Assembly (NCBI GenBank): GCA_015688915.1
Contig: JAATGX010000031.1
Coordinates: forward strand, 1-22,772
DNA from: Desulfuromonadales bacterium
GTDB taxonomy: Bacteria; Desulfobacterota; Desulfuromonadia; Geobacterales; Pseudopelobacteraceae
Direction of reading: 5' to 3'
Length of the DNA: 22,772 nt
The notes under the pieces are model-generated. The model was not told the DNA's origin and did not search any database. It saw only the letters and a list, made by a program, of their open reading frames with translations. A program made the position numbers and the translations under genes. Shown here in pieces: positions 16,079 through 22,772 of this stretch. Numbering within the stretch: the first letter of the stretch is position 1; each line of letters opens with the position of its first letter.

Positions 16079-17644
16079 TTACAGGCTCTCTACCAGCCGT
16101 GCCTGCTTGTGGTTCAGGCGGTTCAAGGCATGGATGTAAGCCTTGGCCGACGCTTCGATGATATCGGTGGACGAGCCCTTGCCCACCACGGTATGGCTCC
16201 CCTCGGACACGCGCACGGTGACCTCGCCCTGGGCGTCGGTACCGCCGGTGATGGAGCCGACATTGTACTGCATCAGTTTGGCCTTGGTTTTGGTCAGCTT
16301 CTTGATGGCCTTCAGCGTCGCGTCAACCGGGCCATCCCCCAGTTCGGCGGTGCGCACCGGGACACCGCCGACCTCCAGTTGCACGGTGGCGGTGGCCACG
16401 GCAAAGGAACCGCAGGTGACGGTGATGTGTCCCAGGCGGTATTTGTCTTCCAGGCGCGATTCCTCGGCGGCAATGGCCTCCAGATCCTCGTCGAAGACCT
16501 CCTTCTTCAGATCGGCCAAGGTTTTGAAACGCTCGAAGGCCCGGTTGAGCTTCTCGTCGTCGAGCTCATAGCCCAACTCTATCAGACGCTTGTTGAAGGC
16601 GTGGCGGCCGGAGTGTTTGCCCAGCACCAGGGCATTTGCCGACAGCCCGACCGATTCGGGGGTCATGATCTCGTAGGTGGACTTTTCCATCAACACGCCG
16701 TGCTGGTGGATGCCCGCCTCGTGAGCAAAGGCGTTGGCGCCGACAACCGCCTTGTTGGGCTGTACGCCGATGCCGGTGATGCTCGTCAGCAGGCGGCTGG
16801 CCGGGGTGAGGTGCTCGGTGGCCACGTTGCAGGCAAACGGCAGGATGTCTTTCCTCGTGCGGAGGATCATGACGAACTCCTCCAGAGAGCAGTTGCCGGC
16901 CCGTTCGCCGATGCCGTTGACGGTGCACTCCACCTGGCGTGCCCCGGCCTGAATGGCGGCTATGGAGTTGGCGACCGACAGCCCCAGATCGTTGTGGCAA
17001 TGTACCGAGATGATCGCCTTGTCGATGTTGGGGACGTTGTCCTTCAGGTACGTGATGATGTTGAAATATTCAAAGGGAATGGTGTAGCCGACCGTGTCCG
17101 GGATGTTGACCGTGGTGGCGCCGGCGGCGATGACCGCCTCGACCACCTCGGCCAGGAACGGCAACCGGGTGCGCACCGCATCCTCGCAGGAAAACTCCAC
17201 GTTCGGGGTGTAGGAGGCGGCCCGCTTGACCGCCTTGACCGCCGATGCCAGCACCTTGGCCGGCTCCATCTGCAGCTTGTACTTCATATGGATATCGGAG
17301 GTGGCGATGAAGGTATGGATGCGCCCCTTGTCACCGGCGTACTTCAGCGCCTCCCAGGCCCGGTCGATGTCCTTTTCGCTGGCCCGGCACAGACCGGCGA
17401 TCTCCGGCCCCTTGATGGTCTGGGCCACCTTTTTCACCGCCTCGAAATCGCCATCCGAAGCGATGGGGAAGCCGGGCTCGATCACATCCACGTTCAGCTT
17501 CTGGAGCTGCCGGGCGATGCGCAGTTTCTCCTCGATGTTCATGCTGTTGCCCGGAGCTTGTTCGCCGTCCCGCAGGGTGGTGTCGAAAATCCTGATGATC
17601 TGCCGATCGTCCTGTTTCTGCTTCTTTGCCGGTGTCTTTGCCAT
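16079..17644 (-). CDS. leuA: 2-isopropylmalate synthase
   Basis: The ORF is 521 residues from ATG at 17644 (minus strand), preceded by AAGGAG; the frame stays open upstream but enters the T-box leader, so longer starts are rejected. The catalytic TIM barrel opens with DTTLRDGEQ at 21-29. VEPGFP-like IEPGFP is at 55-60, the metal-binding HCHND at 215-219 and NGIGERAGN at 243-251. The C-terminal part, about 390-521, is the LeuA allosteric domain, where leucine normally feeds back. The enzyme condenses acetyl-CoA with 2-oxoisovalerate, the first committed step to leucine, in the cytoplasm. Citramalate synthase is a related alternative, but the leucine T-box and the sequence blocks favour leuA. 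Confidence 0.93.
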   Translation of the reverse strand: MAKTPAKKQKQDDRQIIRIFDTTLRDGEQAPGNSMNIEEKLRIARQLQKLNVDVIEPGFPIASDGDFEAVKKVAQTIKGPEIAGLCRASEKDIDRAWEALKYAGDKGRIHTFIATSDIHMKYKLQMEPAKVLASAVKAVKRAASYTPNVEFSCEDAVRTRLPFLAEVVEAVIAAGATTVNIPDTVGYTIPFEYFNIITYLKDNVPNIDKAIISVHCHNDLGLSVANSIAAIQAGARQVECTVNGIGERAGNCSLEEFVMILRTRKDILPFACNVATEHLTPASRLLTSITGIGVQPNKAVVGANAFAHEAGIHQHGVLMEKSTYEIMTPESVGLSANALVLGKHSGRHAFNKRLIELGYELDDEKLNRAFERFKTLADLKKEVFDEDLEAIAAEESRLEDKYRLGHITVTCGSFAVATATVQLEVGGVPVRTAELGDGPVDATLKAIKKLTKTKAKLMQYNVGSITGGTDAQGEVTVRVSEGSHTVVGKGSSTDIIEASAKAYIHALNRLNHKQARLVESL

Positions 17645-17682
17645 TACCGAATCTCCTTTCGTGTCATGTCGCCGTTGCTGAA

Positions 17683-17724
17683 AATAAAAAAATGCCTCCG
17701 CCCCAAACAGGGGCGAAGGCATTT
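17683..17724 (-). terminator. Intrinsic terminator of the leuA T-box
   Basis: On the minus strand, AAATGCCTTCGCCCC pairs with GGGGCGGAGGCATTT around a five-base loop (17724-17690) and is followed by a T run. The only mismatch is an internal T-G wobble. It is the alternative to the antiterminator formed by the T-box sequence just upstream. Confidence 0.85.
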
Positions 17725-17935
17725 GAGCCATTCGCGGTACCACCCTTTTCACCCGGCACGTCATGCTGCGCCAAGCCTCGATTCACCCGTTACGTGGGAG
17801 TACGGCATCGACTACTTAGATTCGCCGATGCGGCTCCGAGGCGAGTTCATCGTTCGTACTTACCGGTTCGCACCAACCACCGGCTCTCTGGAAAGCCCGA
17901 AACGACTACTGCTCCTCATCACAGCCTTTAATTTT
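17690..17935 (-). promoter_or_regulatory. Leucine-specific T-box leader of leuA
   Basis: Read on the minus strand, the leader has the stem I start GATGAGGAGCAGTAGT and the distal-loop blocks AGAGAGCCGGTGGTTGGTG and GAACCGG. The specifier context GAA-CTC-GCC has codon CUC (Leu) at 17845-17843. The T-box proper AGGGTGGTACCGCG is at 17746-17733. Its UGGU would pair with the ACCA end of uncharged tRNA-Leu (discriminator A). Known T-box behaviour is that uncharged tRNA stabilises an antiterminator and permits leuA transcription. Such leaders before leuA are known in deltaproteobacteria. Confidence 0.93.
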
Positions 17936-17940
17936 CGTCC

Positions 17941-17970
17941 ATCTTAGAAAATATATTCGGACAAAGTCAA
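17941..17970 (-). promoter_or_regulatory. leuA promoter
   Basis: Minus strand: TTGACT at 17970-17965, an 18-base spacer and TAAGAT at 17946-17941, placing the transcript start at about 17934, just before the T-box stem I. Confidence 0.65.
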
Positions 17971-18119
17971 GCTGTTTTATGAATCAACCCCATCTATCTG
18001 ACGTTTTCAAACGAACCCCCGCACGCATCTTTTCGGGTCCGGGCCGCTTTTTCCGGCCCTCCGCGGCGATCATCCCCTGACAGGCGCGGAGGGGGAACGG
18101 GCTGTTGTGAAAAACAGGG

Positions 18120-18148
18120 TTGTCTGCCGCCCCAAAAGGTTCTATCCT
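18120..18148 (+). promoter_or_regulatory. Candidate promoter of the OmpH-like gene
   Basis: TTGTCT at 18120-18125, a 17-base spacer and TATCCT at 18143-18148, 55 bases before the ATG. Upstream, between the leuA promoter and here, only an inverted repeat is seen (CCCTCCGCG at 18057-18065 and CGCGGAGGG at 18085-18093), with no T run. Confidence 0.5.
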
Positions 18149-18202
18149 TTCGCCAGATTTCATATCAACCGGCAGGCACGCCCCGCCCCCGAGGAAGACA
18201 CC

Positions 18203-18865
18203 ATGAACACCTTTTGCAGAAGACTTCTCATCACCCTGTTCGTCAGCACCCTGCCGGCCATGGCCGCAGCGGCGGACAGCCTCCCCGCACAAACGGCTCC
18301 GCAAACAGCACCGGCCGCGGCGCAGAAATCATCTGCGGCCGCCACGCCTCAACCGGTTCAACCGCCAACCACACCCGCCATGGCGGCAACGCCCGCCGCG
18401 CAACCAGTGGTCCGGATCGGCTATGTCGATCCGATCCGCGTCAGCACCGACTCCGAGCCGGGTAAGGCGGGACAAACCAAACTGCTTGACCTGAAGCAGA
18501 AACTCCAGACCCAGATCGAATCCAAGCGAAAACAGTTGGACAAACAACGGGCCGCCATAGAGGCGAAACTCTCCACGCTTTCACCCCAGCAGCGTGATGC
18601 CAAGGGCAAGGAATTCGGCAAAAAGGTCGAGGAATTCCAGAAATTCGGACAAAACGCGGAAAAGCAGCTCCAGGAGTTGCAGCAGGAACTGAGCAACGCC
18701 CTGTACGGGAAGACCGAACAGGCGGCCGTTGAATACGGCAAGACCAATGGCTTTATGGCCATTTTCGTCAAACGCGACCTGCTCTATGCGGCAATCGGGG
18801 TGGATGTCCGGGATGTCACGGACGATATCGTAAAACTGGTCAATGCACAGGACCGGAAGAAATAG
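18203..18865 (+). CDS. OmpH/Skp-family periplasmic chaperone-like protein
   Basis: The 220-residue call starts at ATG 18203, with GAGGAAG upstream, and so begins with a signal peptide (MNTFCRRLLITLFVSTLPAM then AAA); an in-frame GTG at 18107 would bury it. After the signal comes a low-complexity Ala/Pro/Thr/Gln segment to about residue 70. The OmpH core follows: IGYVDPIRVSTDSEPGKAG, a long Lys/Gln/Glu coiled coil (KQKLQTQIESKRKQLDKQRA through QNAEKQLQELQQEL), and a closing strand with MAIFVKRDLLYAA. Skp grips unfolded outer-membrane proteins between helical arms in the periplasm. The Pro/Ala-rich linker is an extra compared with Skp. The gene is followed 60 bases on by an exported prolyl isomerase, consistent with an envelope-folding pair. 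Confidence 0.8.
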   Translation: MNTFCRRLLITLFVSTLPAMAAAADSLPAQTAPQTAPAAAQKSSAAATPQPVQPPTTPAMAATPAAQPVVRIGYVDPIRVSTDSEPGKAGQTKLLDLKQKLQTQIESKRKQLDKQRAAIEAKLSTLSPQQRDAKGKEFGKKVEEFQKFGQNAEKQLQELQQELSNALYGKTEQAAVEYGKTNGFMAIFVKRDLLYAAIGVDVRDVTDDIVKLVNAQDRKK

Positions 18866-18925
18866 GTCGCGCCCTCCGTTATGCCGGAGAACGCGGGTAA
18901 CTACACATTCAGGAGGTCGTGAAAG

Positions 18926-19345
18926 ATGGGTAGAGTAATGAAAAAGATCGCAGGTGCCGCACTGGCGGTGTTGATTGCCGTGCCGGCGTTTGCCGCCGGA
19001 AAGACGGTCACCACCGCATCAGGGCTCACGTACACCGACCAGGTGGTCGGCAAAGGGGCCTCGCCCGTAGCGGGCAAACCGGTCACGGTGCACTACACCG
19101 GCACGCTGGACAACGGCACCAAGTTCGACAGCTCCGTGGACCGGAAGGAGCCGTTTACCTTTGTGATCGGTGTGGGCCAGGTCATCCCCGGTTGGGATGA
19201 GGGGGTCATGACCATGAAGGTCGGGGGCAAGCGTACGTTGATCATCCCGGCCAAGCTGGGGTACGGCGCCAGGGGCGCCGGCGGCGTCATACCGCCCAAT
19301 GCCACGCTGCACTTCGATGTGGAACTGCTGTCAGTGGGGAAGTGA
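18926..19345 (+). CDS. Exported FKBP-type peptidyl-prolyl cis-trans isomerase
   Basis: This 139-residue protein begins at ATG 18926, nine bases after AGGAGG; a second ATG at 18938 lacks such spacing. The signal peptide MGRVMKKIAGAALAVLIAVP ends at about AFA-AG. The single FKBP domain has all the landmark blocks: VTVHYTGTLDNGTKFDSS, FTFVIGVGQVIPGWDEG, MKVGGKRTLIIPAKLGYGARG and VIPPNATLHFDVELLSV. It would speed proline isomerisation of periplasmic or surface proteins. It is a minimal FKBP without the N-terminal dimerisation domain of FkpA or Mip. Confidence 0.93.
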   Translation: MGRVMKKIAGAALAVLIAVPAFAAGKTVTTASGLTYTDQVVGKGASPVAGKPVTVHYTGTLDNGTKFDSSVDRKEPFTFVIGVGQVIPGWDEGVMTMKVGGKRTLIIPAKLGYGARGAGGVIPPNATLHFDVELLSVGK

Positions 19346-19371
19346 CACGCTCCCGCTATCGGCAAAACCGG

Positions 19372-19399
19372 AAAAGCCCGCATCTTGCGGGCTTTTTTT
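19372..19399 (+). terminator. Intrinsic terminator after the FKBP gene
   Basis: AAAAGCCCGC and GCGGGCTTTT form a 10-bp stem with a five-base loop, followed by further T to 19399. It overlaps the stop codon of the convergent ABC-F gene and may also act, more weakly, on that strand. Confidence 0.85.
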
Positions 19400-21329
19400 A
19401 TTGCTTCAACGCCTCCAGTTCTTCCCAGCGCTCATAGGTCTGGACCAGTTCCTGTTCCAGCTCAGCCAAGCGGCCGTTGATTCGGGCCACCTCCCCACCG
19501 GCCGACTTGTAAAACTCCGGGTCGGAGAGTCGCGCATGCAGGTGCCCCTGCTCTTCTTCCAGGCTGGCGATGCGTTCCGGTAGCGCATCCAGTTCGCGTT
19601 GTTCCTTGAAGGAAAGCTTGCGGGCGCGCTCTTTCTGCGACTTGGCCTTGTCCAGGACAGGTTTCACCGGCGTCGAAATAACGGGAGTATCGGCGGCGGC
19701 CTGGCGCAGCCAGTCGTCATAGCCGCCCACAAACTCCCGTACCCGGCCGTCTTCACCTACCACCAGGGTGCTGGTCACCACGTTGTTGAGAAATTCGCGG
19801 TCGTGGCTCACCAGCAGCAACGTGCCGGAGTACTCCAGCAGCAAGTCCTCCAGCAGGTCCAGGGTCTCGGCGTCCAGGTCGTTGGTCGGCTCGTCCATCA
19901 CCAGGATATTGGAGGGTTTGGTGAAAAGCTTGGCCAGCAGCAGGCGGTTGCGCTCGCCACCGGAGAGGATTGAAACCGGGCTGCGGGCCCGCTCCGGGGA
20001 GAAGAGGAAATCCTGCAGGTAGCCGATGATATGGCGCGGCTTGCCGTTGATGGTGATGGTGTCGTTCCCCTCACCCACGTTATCCTGCACGCTCCTGGAC
20101 AGGTCGAGTTGTGCCCGCATCTGGTCGAAGTACAGCACCTCCTGGCGGCTGCCCAGCTTGATGGTGCCGCCCCGGGGCGCCAACTCGCCCAGGAGCAGCC
20201 TGAGCAGGGTGGTCTTGCCCGAACCGTTGGGGCCGATGATCCCGACCACGGTGACCTTGTTCTGGCGACGGATGATGCCGGAGATGCCGCTGAATACCGG
20301 ATGCTCCCCGCCGTCAGGCAACTGCCAGCTCTTGGCCAGGCCGTCCATCACCACCACATCGTCGCCGCTCCTGGGTGGCTCTCCGAACTCGAAGCGGACC
20401 ACCCGCTCCTCGGCCGGGATCTCGATGCGTTCGATCTTTTCGATCTTCTTGACCCGTGACTGGACCTGGGCCGCGTGGGAGGCCCGCGCCGCGAAGCGGG
20501 CGATGAACTCCTCCTCCTTGGCCAGCATATCCTGCTGGCGCTTGTGGCTGGCCAGAAGCTGCTCGCGGCGAATATCCCGCTCCCGTTCGTAGAAATCGTA
20601 GTTGCCGCCGTAGGTGGTGACGGTCTTGTTGGCCACCTCGATGATGCGGGTCACGATGCGGTTCATGAAATCCCGGTCGTGGCTGGTCATGAGCAGCGCG
20701 CCGTCGAACTCGTTGGCCAGCCACTCTTCCAGCCAGATGATCGACTCCACGTCCAGGTGGTTGGTCGGCTCGTCCAGGAGCAGCACGTCCGGCTTGAGGG
20801 TCAGGATGCGGGCCAGGGCGATGCGCATCTTCCAGCCGCCGCTGAACGACTCCACCGGATGGTGGTAGCGGTCCGGCCCGATGCCCAGCCCGGTCAACAC
20901 GGTCTGGGCGCGGGTGTCCAGGTCGTAGCCGCCCCGGTGCTCGAAATCCTCCTGGGCTGCGCCGTAGCGTTCCAGCAGGGCCGCCATCTCGTCATCCGAC
21001 TGGGGCTCGCACATGGCCGCCTCCATCTCCTTCAGCTCGGCAGCCAGCCGCATGGTCTCGGCCGAGCCGGCCATGACCTCCTCCAGGGCCGAGCGCCCGG
21101 CCATATCCCCCACGTCCTGGGAAAAGTAACCGATGGTCGTCTTTTTGGCACAGGTGATCTCGCCGCCGTCCACCTCCTCTTCGCCGATGATGATGCGGAA
21201 GATGCTGGTCTTGCCCGCACCGTTGGGGCCAACCAGGCCGCAGCGCGAGCCGGGCAATATCTGAAAGCCAGCCTCGCGGAAGAGCAGGTGCGAGCCATGC
21301 TGTTTGGTGATGTTGGAAAGATGGATCAT
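19398..21329 (-). CDS. ABC-F ATPase, apparent chimera with a Uup-type C-terminal half
   Basis: This 643-residue protein starts at ATG 21329 (minus), with GGAG seven bases before it. ABC domain 1: Walker A GPNGAGKT at 34-41, the signature FSGGW at 162-166 and LLLDEPTNHLD. The interdomain linker contains EEFIARFAARASHAAQVQSR, typical of ABCF3/YbiT-like ABC-F proteins. The second half changes type: GPNGSGKT at 366-373, YFDQMRAQLDL, NGKPRHIIGYLQDFLF and LSGGERNRLLLA are Uup hallmarks, and the last 70 residues form the Uup C-terminal coiled coil. The first strand before the second Walker A reads VTVVGIIG, about three residues longer than expected, at the point where DNA identity with the neighbouring uup gene begins. 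ABC-F proteins act on ribosomes in the cytoplasm; this one's role is uncertain because of the fusion. Confidence 0.88.
   Translation of the reverse strand: MIHLSNITKQHGSHLLFREAGFQILPGSRCGLVGPNGAGKTSIFRIIIGEEEVDGGEITCAKKTTIGYFSQDVGDMAGRSALEEVMAGSAETMRLAAELKEMEAAMCEPQSDDEMAALLERYGAAQEDFEHRGGYDLDTRAQTVLTGLGIGPDRYHHPVESFSGGWKMRIALARILTLKPDVLLLDEPTNHLDVESIIWLEEWLANEFDGALLMTSHDRDFMNRIVTRIIEVANKTVTTYGGNYDFYERERDIRREQLLASHKRQQDMLAKEEEFIARFAARASHAAQVQSRVKKIEKIERIEIPAEERVVRFEFGEPPRSGDDVVVMDGLAKSWQLPDGGEHPVFSGISGIIRRQNKVTVVGIIGPNGSGKTTLLRLLLGELAPRGGTIKLGSRQEVLYFDQMRAQLDLSRSVQDNVGEGNDTITINGKPRHIIGYLQDFLFSPERARSPVSILSGGERNRLLLAKLFTKPSNILVMDEPTNDLDAETLDLLEDLLLEYSGTLLLVSHDREFLNNVVTSTLVVGEDGRVREFVGGYDDWLRQAAADTPVISTPVKPVLDKAKSQKERARKLSFKEQRELDALPERIASLEEEQGHLHARLSDPEFYKSAGGEVARINGRLAELEQELVQTYERWEELEALKQ
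20032..20247 (-). repeat. Left copy of an inverted repeat shared with uup
   Basis: The reverse complement of this stretch matches 22557-22772 with three mismatches in 216 bases. Identity starts abruptly at GGTCGGG just before the second Walker A. The right copy is cut by the window edge, so the true length is unknown. Confidence 0.92.
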
Positions 21330-21452
21330 TAAAACACTCCGCACTCTGAAATCGAAAGCTGAACCTGATACCACGGCCGCCGACGGGTGGCAACAGGTTT
21401 TTGAAAAGCCGGGCTCTTAGCTTGGTTGGGATTAGGTATCACGGCTTTCAGG

Positions 21453-21481
21453 TTGCCAGTACGGGAGATTATGGGTAGAGT
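21453..21481 (+). promoter_or_regulatory. Candidate promoter for the right ABC-F gene
   Basis: TTGCCA at 21453-21458, a 17-base spacer and TAGAGT at 21476-21481, 36 bases before the ATG. It lies in the 187-base gap between the two divergent ABC-F genes. Confidence 0.4.
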
Positions 21482-21516
21482 CAGGCATCAGGATAAGGAT
21501 AAGGAATGAGGTATCC

Positions 21517-22772
21517 ATGGCACTGCTTTCCCTGCGCAACATAACGTTAGCCTTTGGCGGCCCGCCGATCTTCGACGGCATAAACCTGCAGATCGAGCCG
21601 GGCGACCGGCTCTGCCTCCTGGGGCGCAACGGCACCGGCAAATCCACCCTGCTCAAGTTGATCGACGGCGAACTGGCGCCCGAAGGGGGCGAGATCGTCC
21701 GCCAGCAGGGGGTGCGGGTGGCGCTGGTTTCCCAGGAGGTGCCCCTGGGGCTGGCGGGGAGTGTGTTCGACGTGGTGGCCTCCGGCATGGGCAAGGCCGC
21801 CAGCCAGTTGGCCGAATACCACCAGGTGGCGCATCGCCTCTCCGAGGAGGGGAGCGAGGCGCTCCTGGCCGAATTGGAGGAGTTGCAGCACAAGCTGGAG
21901 GAGAGCGGCGGCTGGAGCCTGCACCAGGAAGTCGAACGGCTGCTCAAGCGCCTGGGCCTGGATGCGGAGGAGGAGTTCGGGGCGTTGTCGGGCGGCACCA
22001 AACGCCGCGTGCTGCTGGCCAGGGCACTGGTGTCCGCCCCGGACATCCTGATGCTGGACGAGCCGACCAACCATCTGGACATCGACACCATCTGCTGGCT
22101 GGAGGAGTTCCTCATCAAGAACGTCAAGACCGTGCTGTTCGTGACCCATGACCGGGCCTTTGCCCGGCGGCTCTCCAACCGCATCGCCGAACTGGACCGG
22201 GGGAGGATTTACGCCTTCGCCTGCGGCTACGACCAGTTCGTGGAGCGGCGGGAGGCGCTCCTGGAGGCCGAGATCACCCGCCAGGCCCTGTTCGACAAGA
22301 AGCTGGCCCAGGAAGAGGTCTGGGTCAGGCAGGGGATCAAGGCCCGCCGTACCAGGAACGAAGGTCGGGTGCGGGCGCTGAAGCAGTTGCGCGAGGACCG
22401 GCGCCAGCGGCGGGAACGCCAGGGCACGGCCCGTATCCAGATGCAGGAGGCCGAGCGTTCCGGAGCCCTGGTGGCCGAGGCCGGGTCGGTCTCCTTCGGC
22501 TACGGCGACCATCAGATCATCCGGGACCTGACCACCACCGTCATGCGCGGCGACCGGGTCGGGATCATCGGCCCCAACGGTTCGGGCAAGACCACCCTGC
22601 TCAGGCTGCTCATGGGCGAGTTGGCGCCCCGGGGCGGCACCATCAAGCTGGGCAGCCGCAAGGAGGTGCTGTACTTCGACCAGATGCGGGCACAACTCGA
22701 CCTGTCCAGGAGCATGCAGGATAACGTGGGTGAGGGGAACGACACCATCACCATCAACGGCAAGCCGCGCCA
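21517..22772 (+). CDS. uup: Uup-type ABC-F ATPase, 3' end cut by the window
   Basis: The frame opens at ATG 21517 (GAGGT just upstream) and is still open at the last base, giving 418 codons. Domain 1 has Walker A GRNGTGKS at 36-43, the signature LSGGT at 157-161 and Walker B MLDEPTNHLD at 179-188. The linker is Arg-rich, with the Uup-like WVRQGIKARRTRNEGRV segment. Domain 2 opens with GPNGSGKT at 352-359 and continues YFDQMRAQLDL to NGKPR. Uup proteins are cytoplasmic ABC-F ATPases linked to ribosome function and to lowered precise excision of transposons in E. coli. From 22557 onward the DNA is nearly the same as the opposite-strand ABC-F gene. The C-terminal coiled coil is beyond the window. 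Confidence 0.92.
   Translation, partial: MALLSLRNITLAFGGPPIFDGINLQIEPGDRLCLLGRNGTGKSTLLKLIDGELAPEGGEIVRQQGVRVALVSQEVPLGLAGSVFDVVASGMGKAASQLAEYHQVAHRLSEEGSEALLAELEELQHKLEESGGWSLHQEVERLLKRLGLDAEEEFGALSGGTKRRVLLARALVSAPDILMLDEPTNHLDIDTICWLEEFLIKNVKTVLFVTHDRAFARRLSNRIAELDRGRIYAFACGYDQFVERREALLEAEITRQALFDKKLAQEEVWVRQGIKARRTRNEGRVRALKQLREDRRQRRERQGTARIQMQEAERSGALVAEAGSVSFGYGDHQIIRDLTTTVMRGDRVGIIGPNGSGKTTLLRLLMGELAPRGGTIKLGSRKEVLYFDQMRAQLDLSRSMQDNVGEGNDTITINGKPR
22557..22772 (+). repeat. Right copy of the ABC-F inverted repeat
   Basis: This is the partner of 20032-20247 in opposite orientation. The three differences change Leu to Met, Gln to Lys and Val to Met when going from the left gene to the right, so all are amino-acid changing. 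The repeat reaches the window edge. Confidence 0.92.

Noticed and set aside
16016..17947. Long open frame on the + strand opposite leuA (643 codons)
   Set aside because: It lies antisense to a clear leuA, has His/Gly/Gln-rich composition typical of mirror frames in GC-rich DNA, and runs through the terminator and T-box.
18057..18093. Inverted repeat CCCTCCGCG/CGCGGAGGG as a terminator
   Set aside because: The loop is 19 bases, there is no T run, and no gene ends there.
21360..21460. Broken inverted repeat between the ABC-F genes (AACCTG/ATACC blocks)
   Set aside because: The arms match only with a nine-base interruption, so chance is likely and no function could be supported.
21547..22695. 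382-codon minus-strand frame opposite uup
   Set aside because: The + strand carries all ABC-F motifs in an uninterrupted frame; the minus frame is a shadow.

Overview
The window looks like a GC-rich chromosomal segment from a Geobacter-like member of the Desulfuromonadales. This is inferred from overall protein style and from a LeuA gene under a leucine T-box leader, an arrangement known from that group. No rRNA, tRNA, CRISPR array or transposase gene was seen.

Layout. (1) 1-3110: the tail of a universal stress protein, a PhnP-like metallo-beta-lactamase-fold phosphodiesterase, and a 613-residue protein of unknown function, all on the + strand. (2) 3111-8026: a visibly AT-richer accessory island. 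It opens with a promoter-plus-terminator unit that could be a small RNA or an attenuated leader. It then carries TcmP, its three-Cys partner (Gp37/Gp68, DUF5131), and a tight DUF262 / HEPN RNase / membrane-protein cassette. (3) 8027-13047: a Type III-like restriction-modification operon ordered mod-fic-res. The mod gene is broken by one in-frame TGA at the edge of an AT-rich target-recognition segment, and a palindromic mini-repeat sits in frame near its C-terminal part. (4) 13147-15963: a GAF-containing sigma-54 activator, with an inverted repeat overlapping its ribosome binding site. (5) 16079-17970, minus strand: leuA behind a promoter, a T-box leader with a CUC specifier and an intrinsic terminator. 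(6) 18120-19400: a periplasmic Skp/OmpH-like chaperone and an exported FKBP-type prolyl isomerase. (7) 19398-22772: two divergent ABC-F genes. The left one appears to be a chimera: its C-terminal half is almost identical in DNA to the Uup gene on the right, so an inverted repeat of at least 216 bp joins the two genes.

How the genes fit together. Regions 2 and 3 form a plausible defence neighbourhood. The DUF262-HEPN-membrane cassette resembles a two-part GmrSD-like system in which the usual fused nuclease is replaced by a separate HEPN RNase. The TcmP/three-Cys pair is a conserved but uncharacterised couple. The restriction module has probably lost its methyltransferase, which would be dangerous with an active nuclease unless the stop is read through, the sequence is wrong, or res is silenced. 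The Fic gene inside the operon could matter to that balance. The rest of the window is ordinary housekeeping, apart from the ABC-F chimera.
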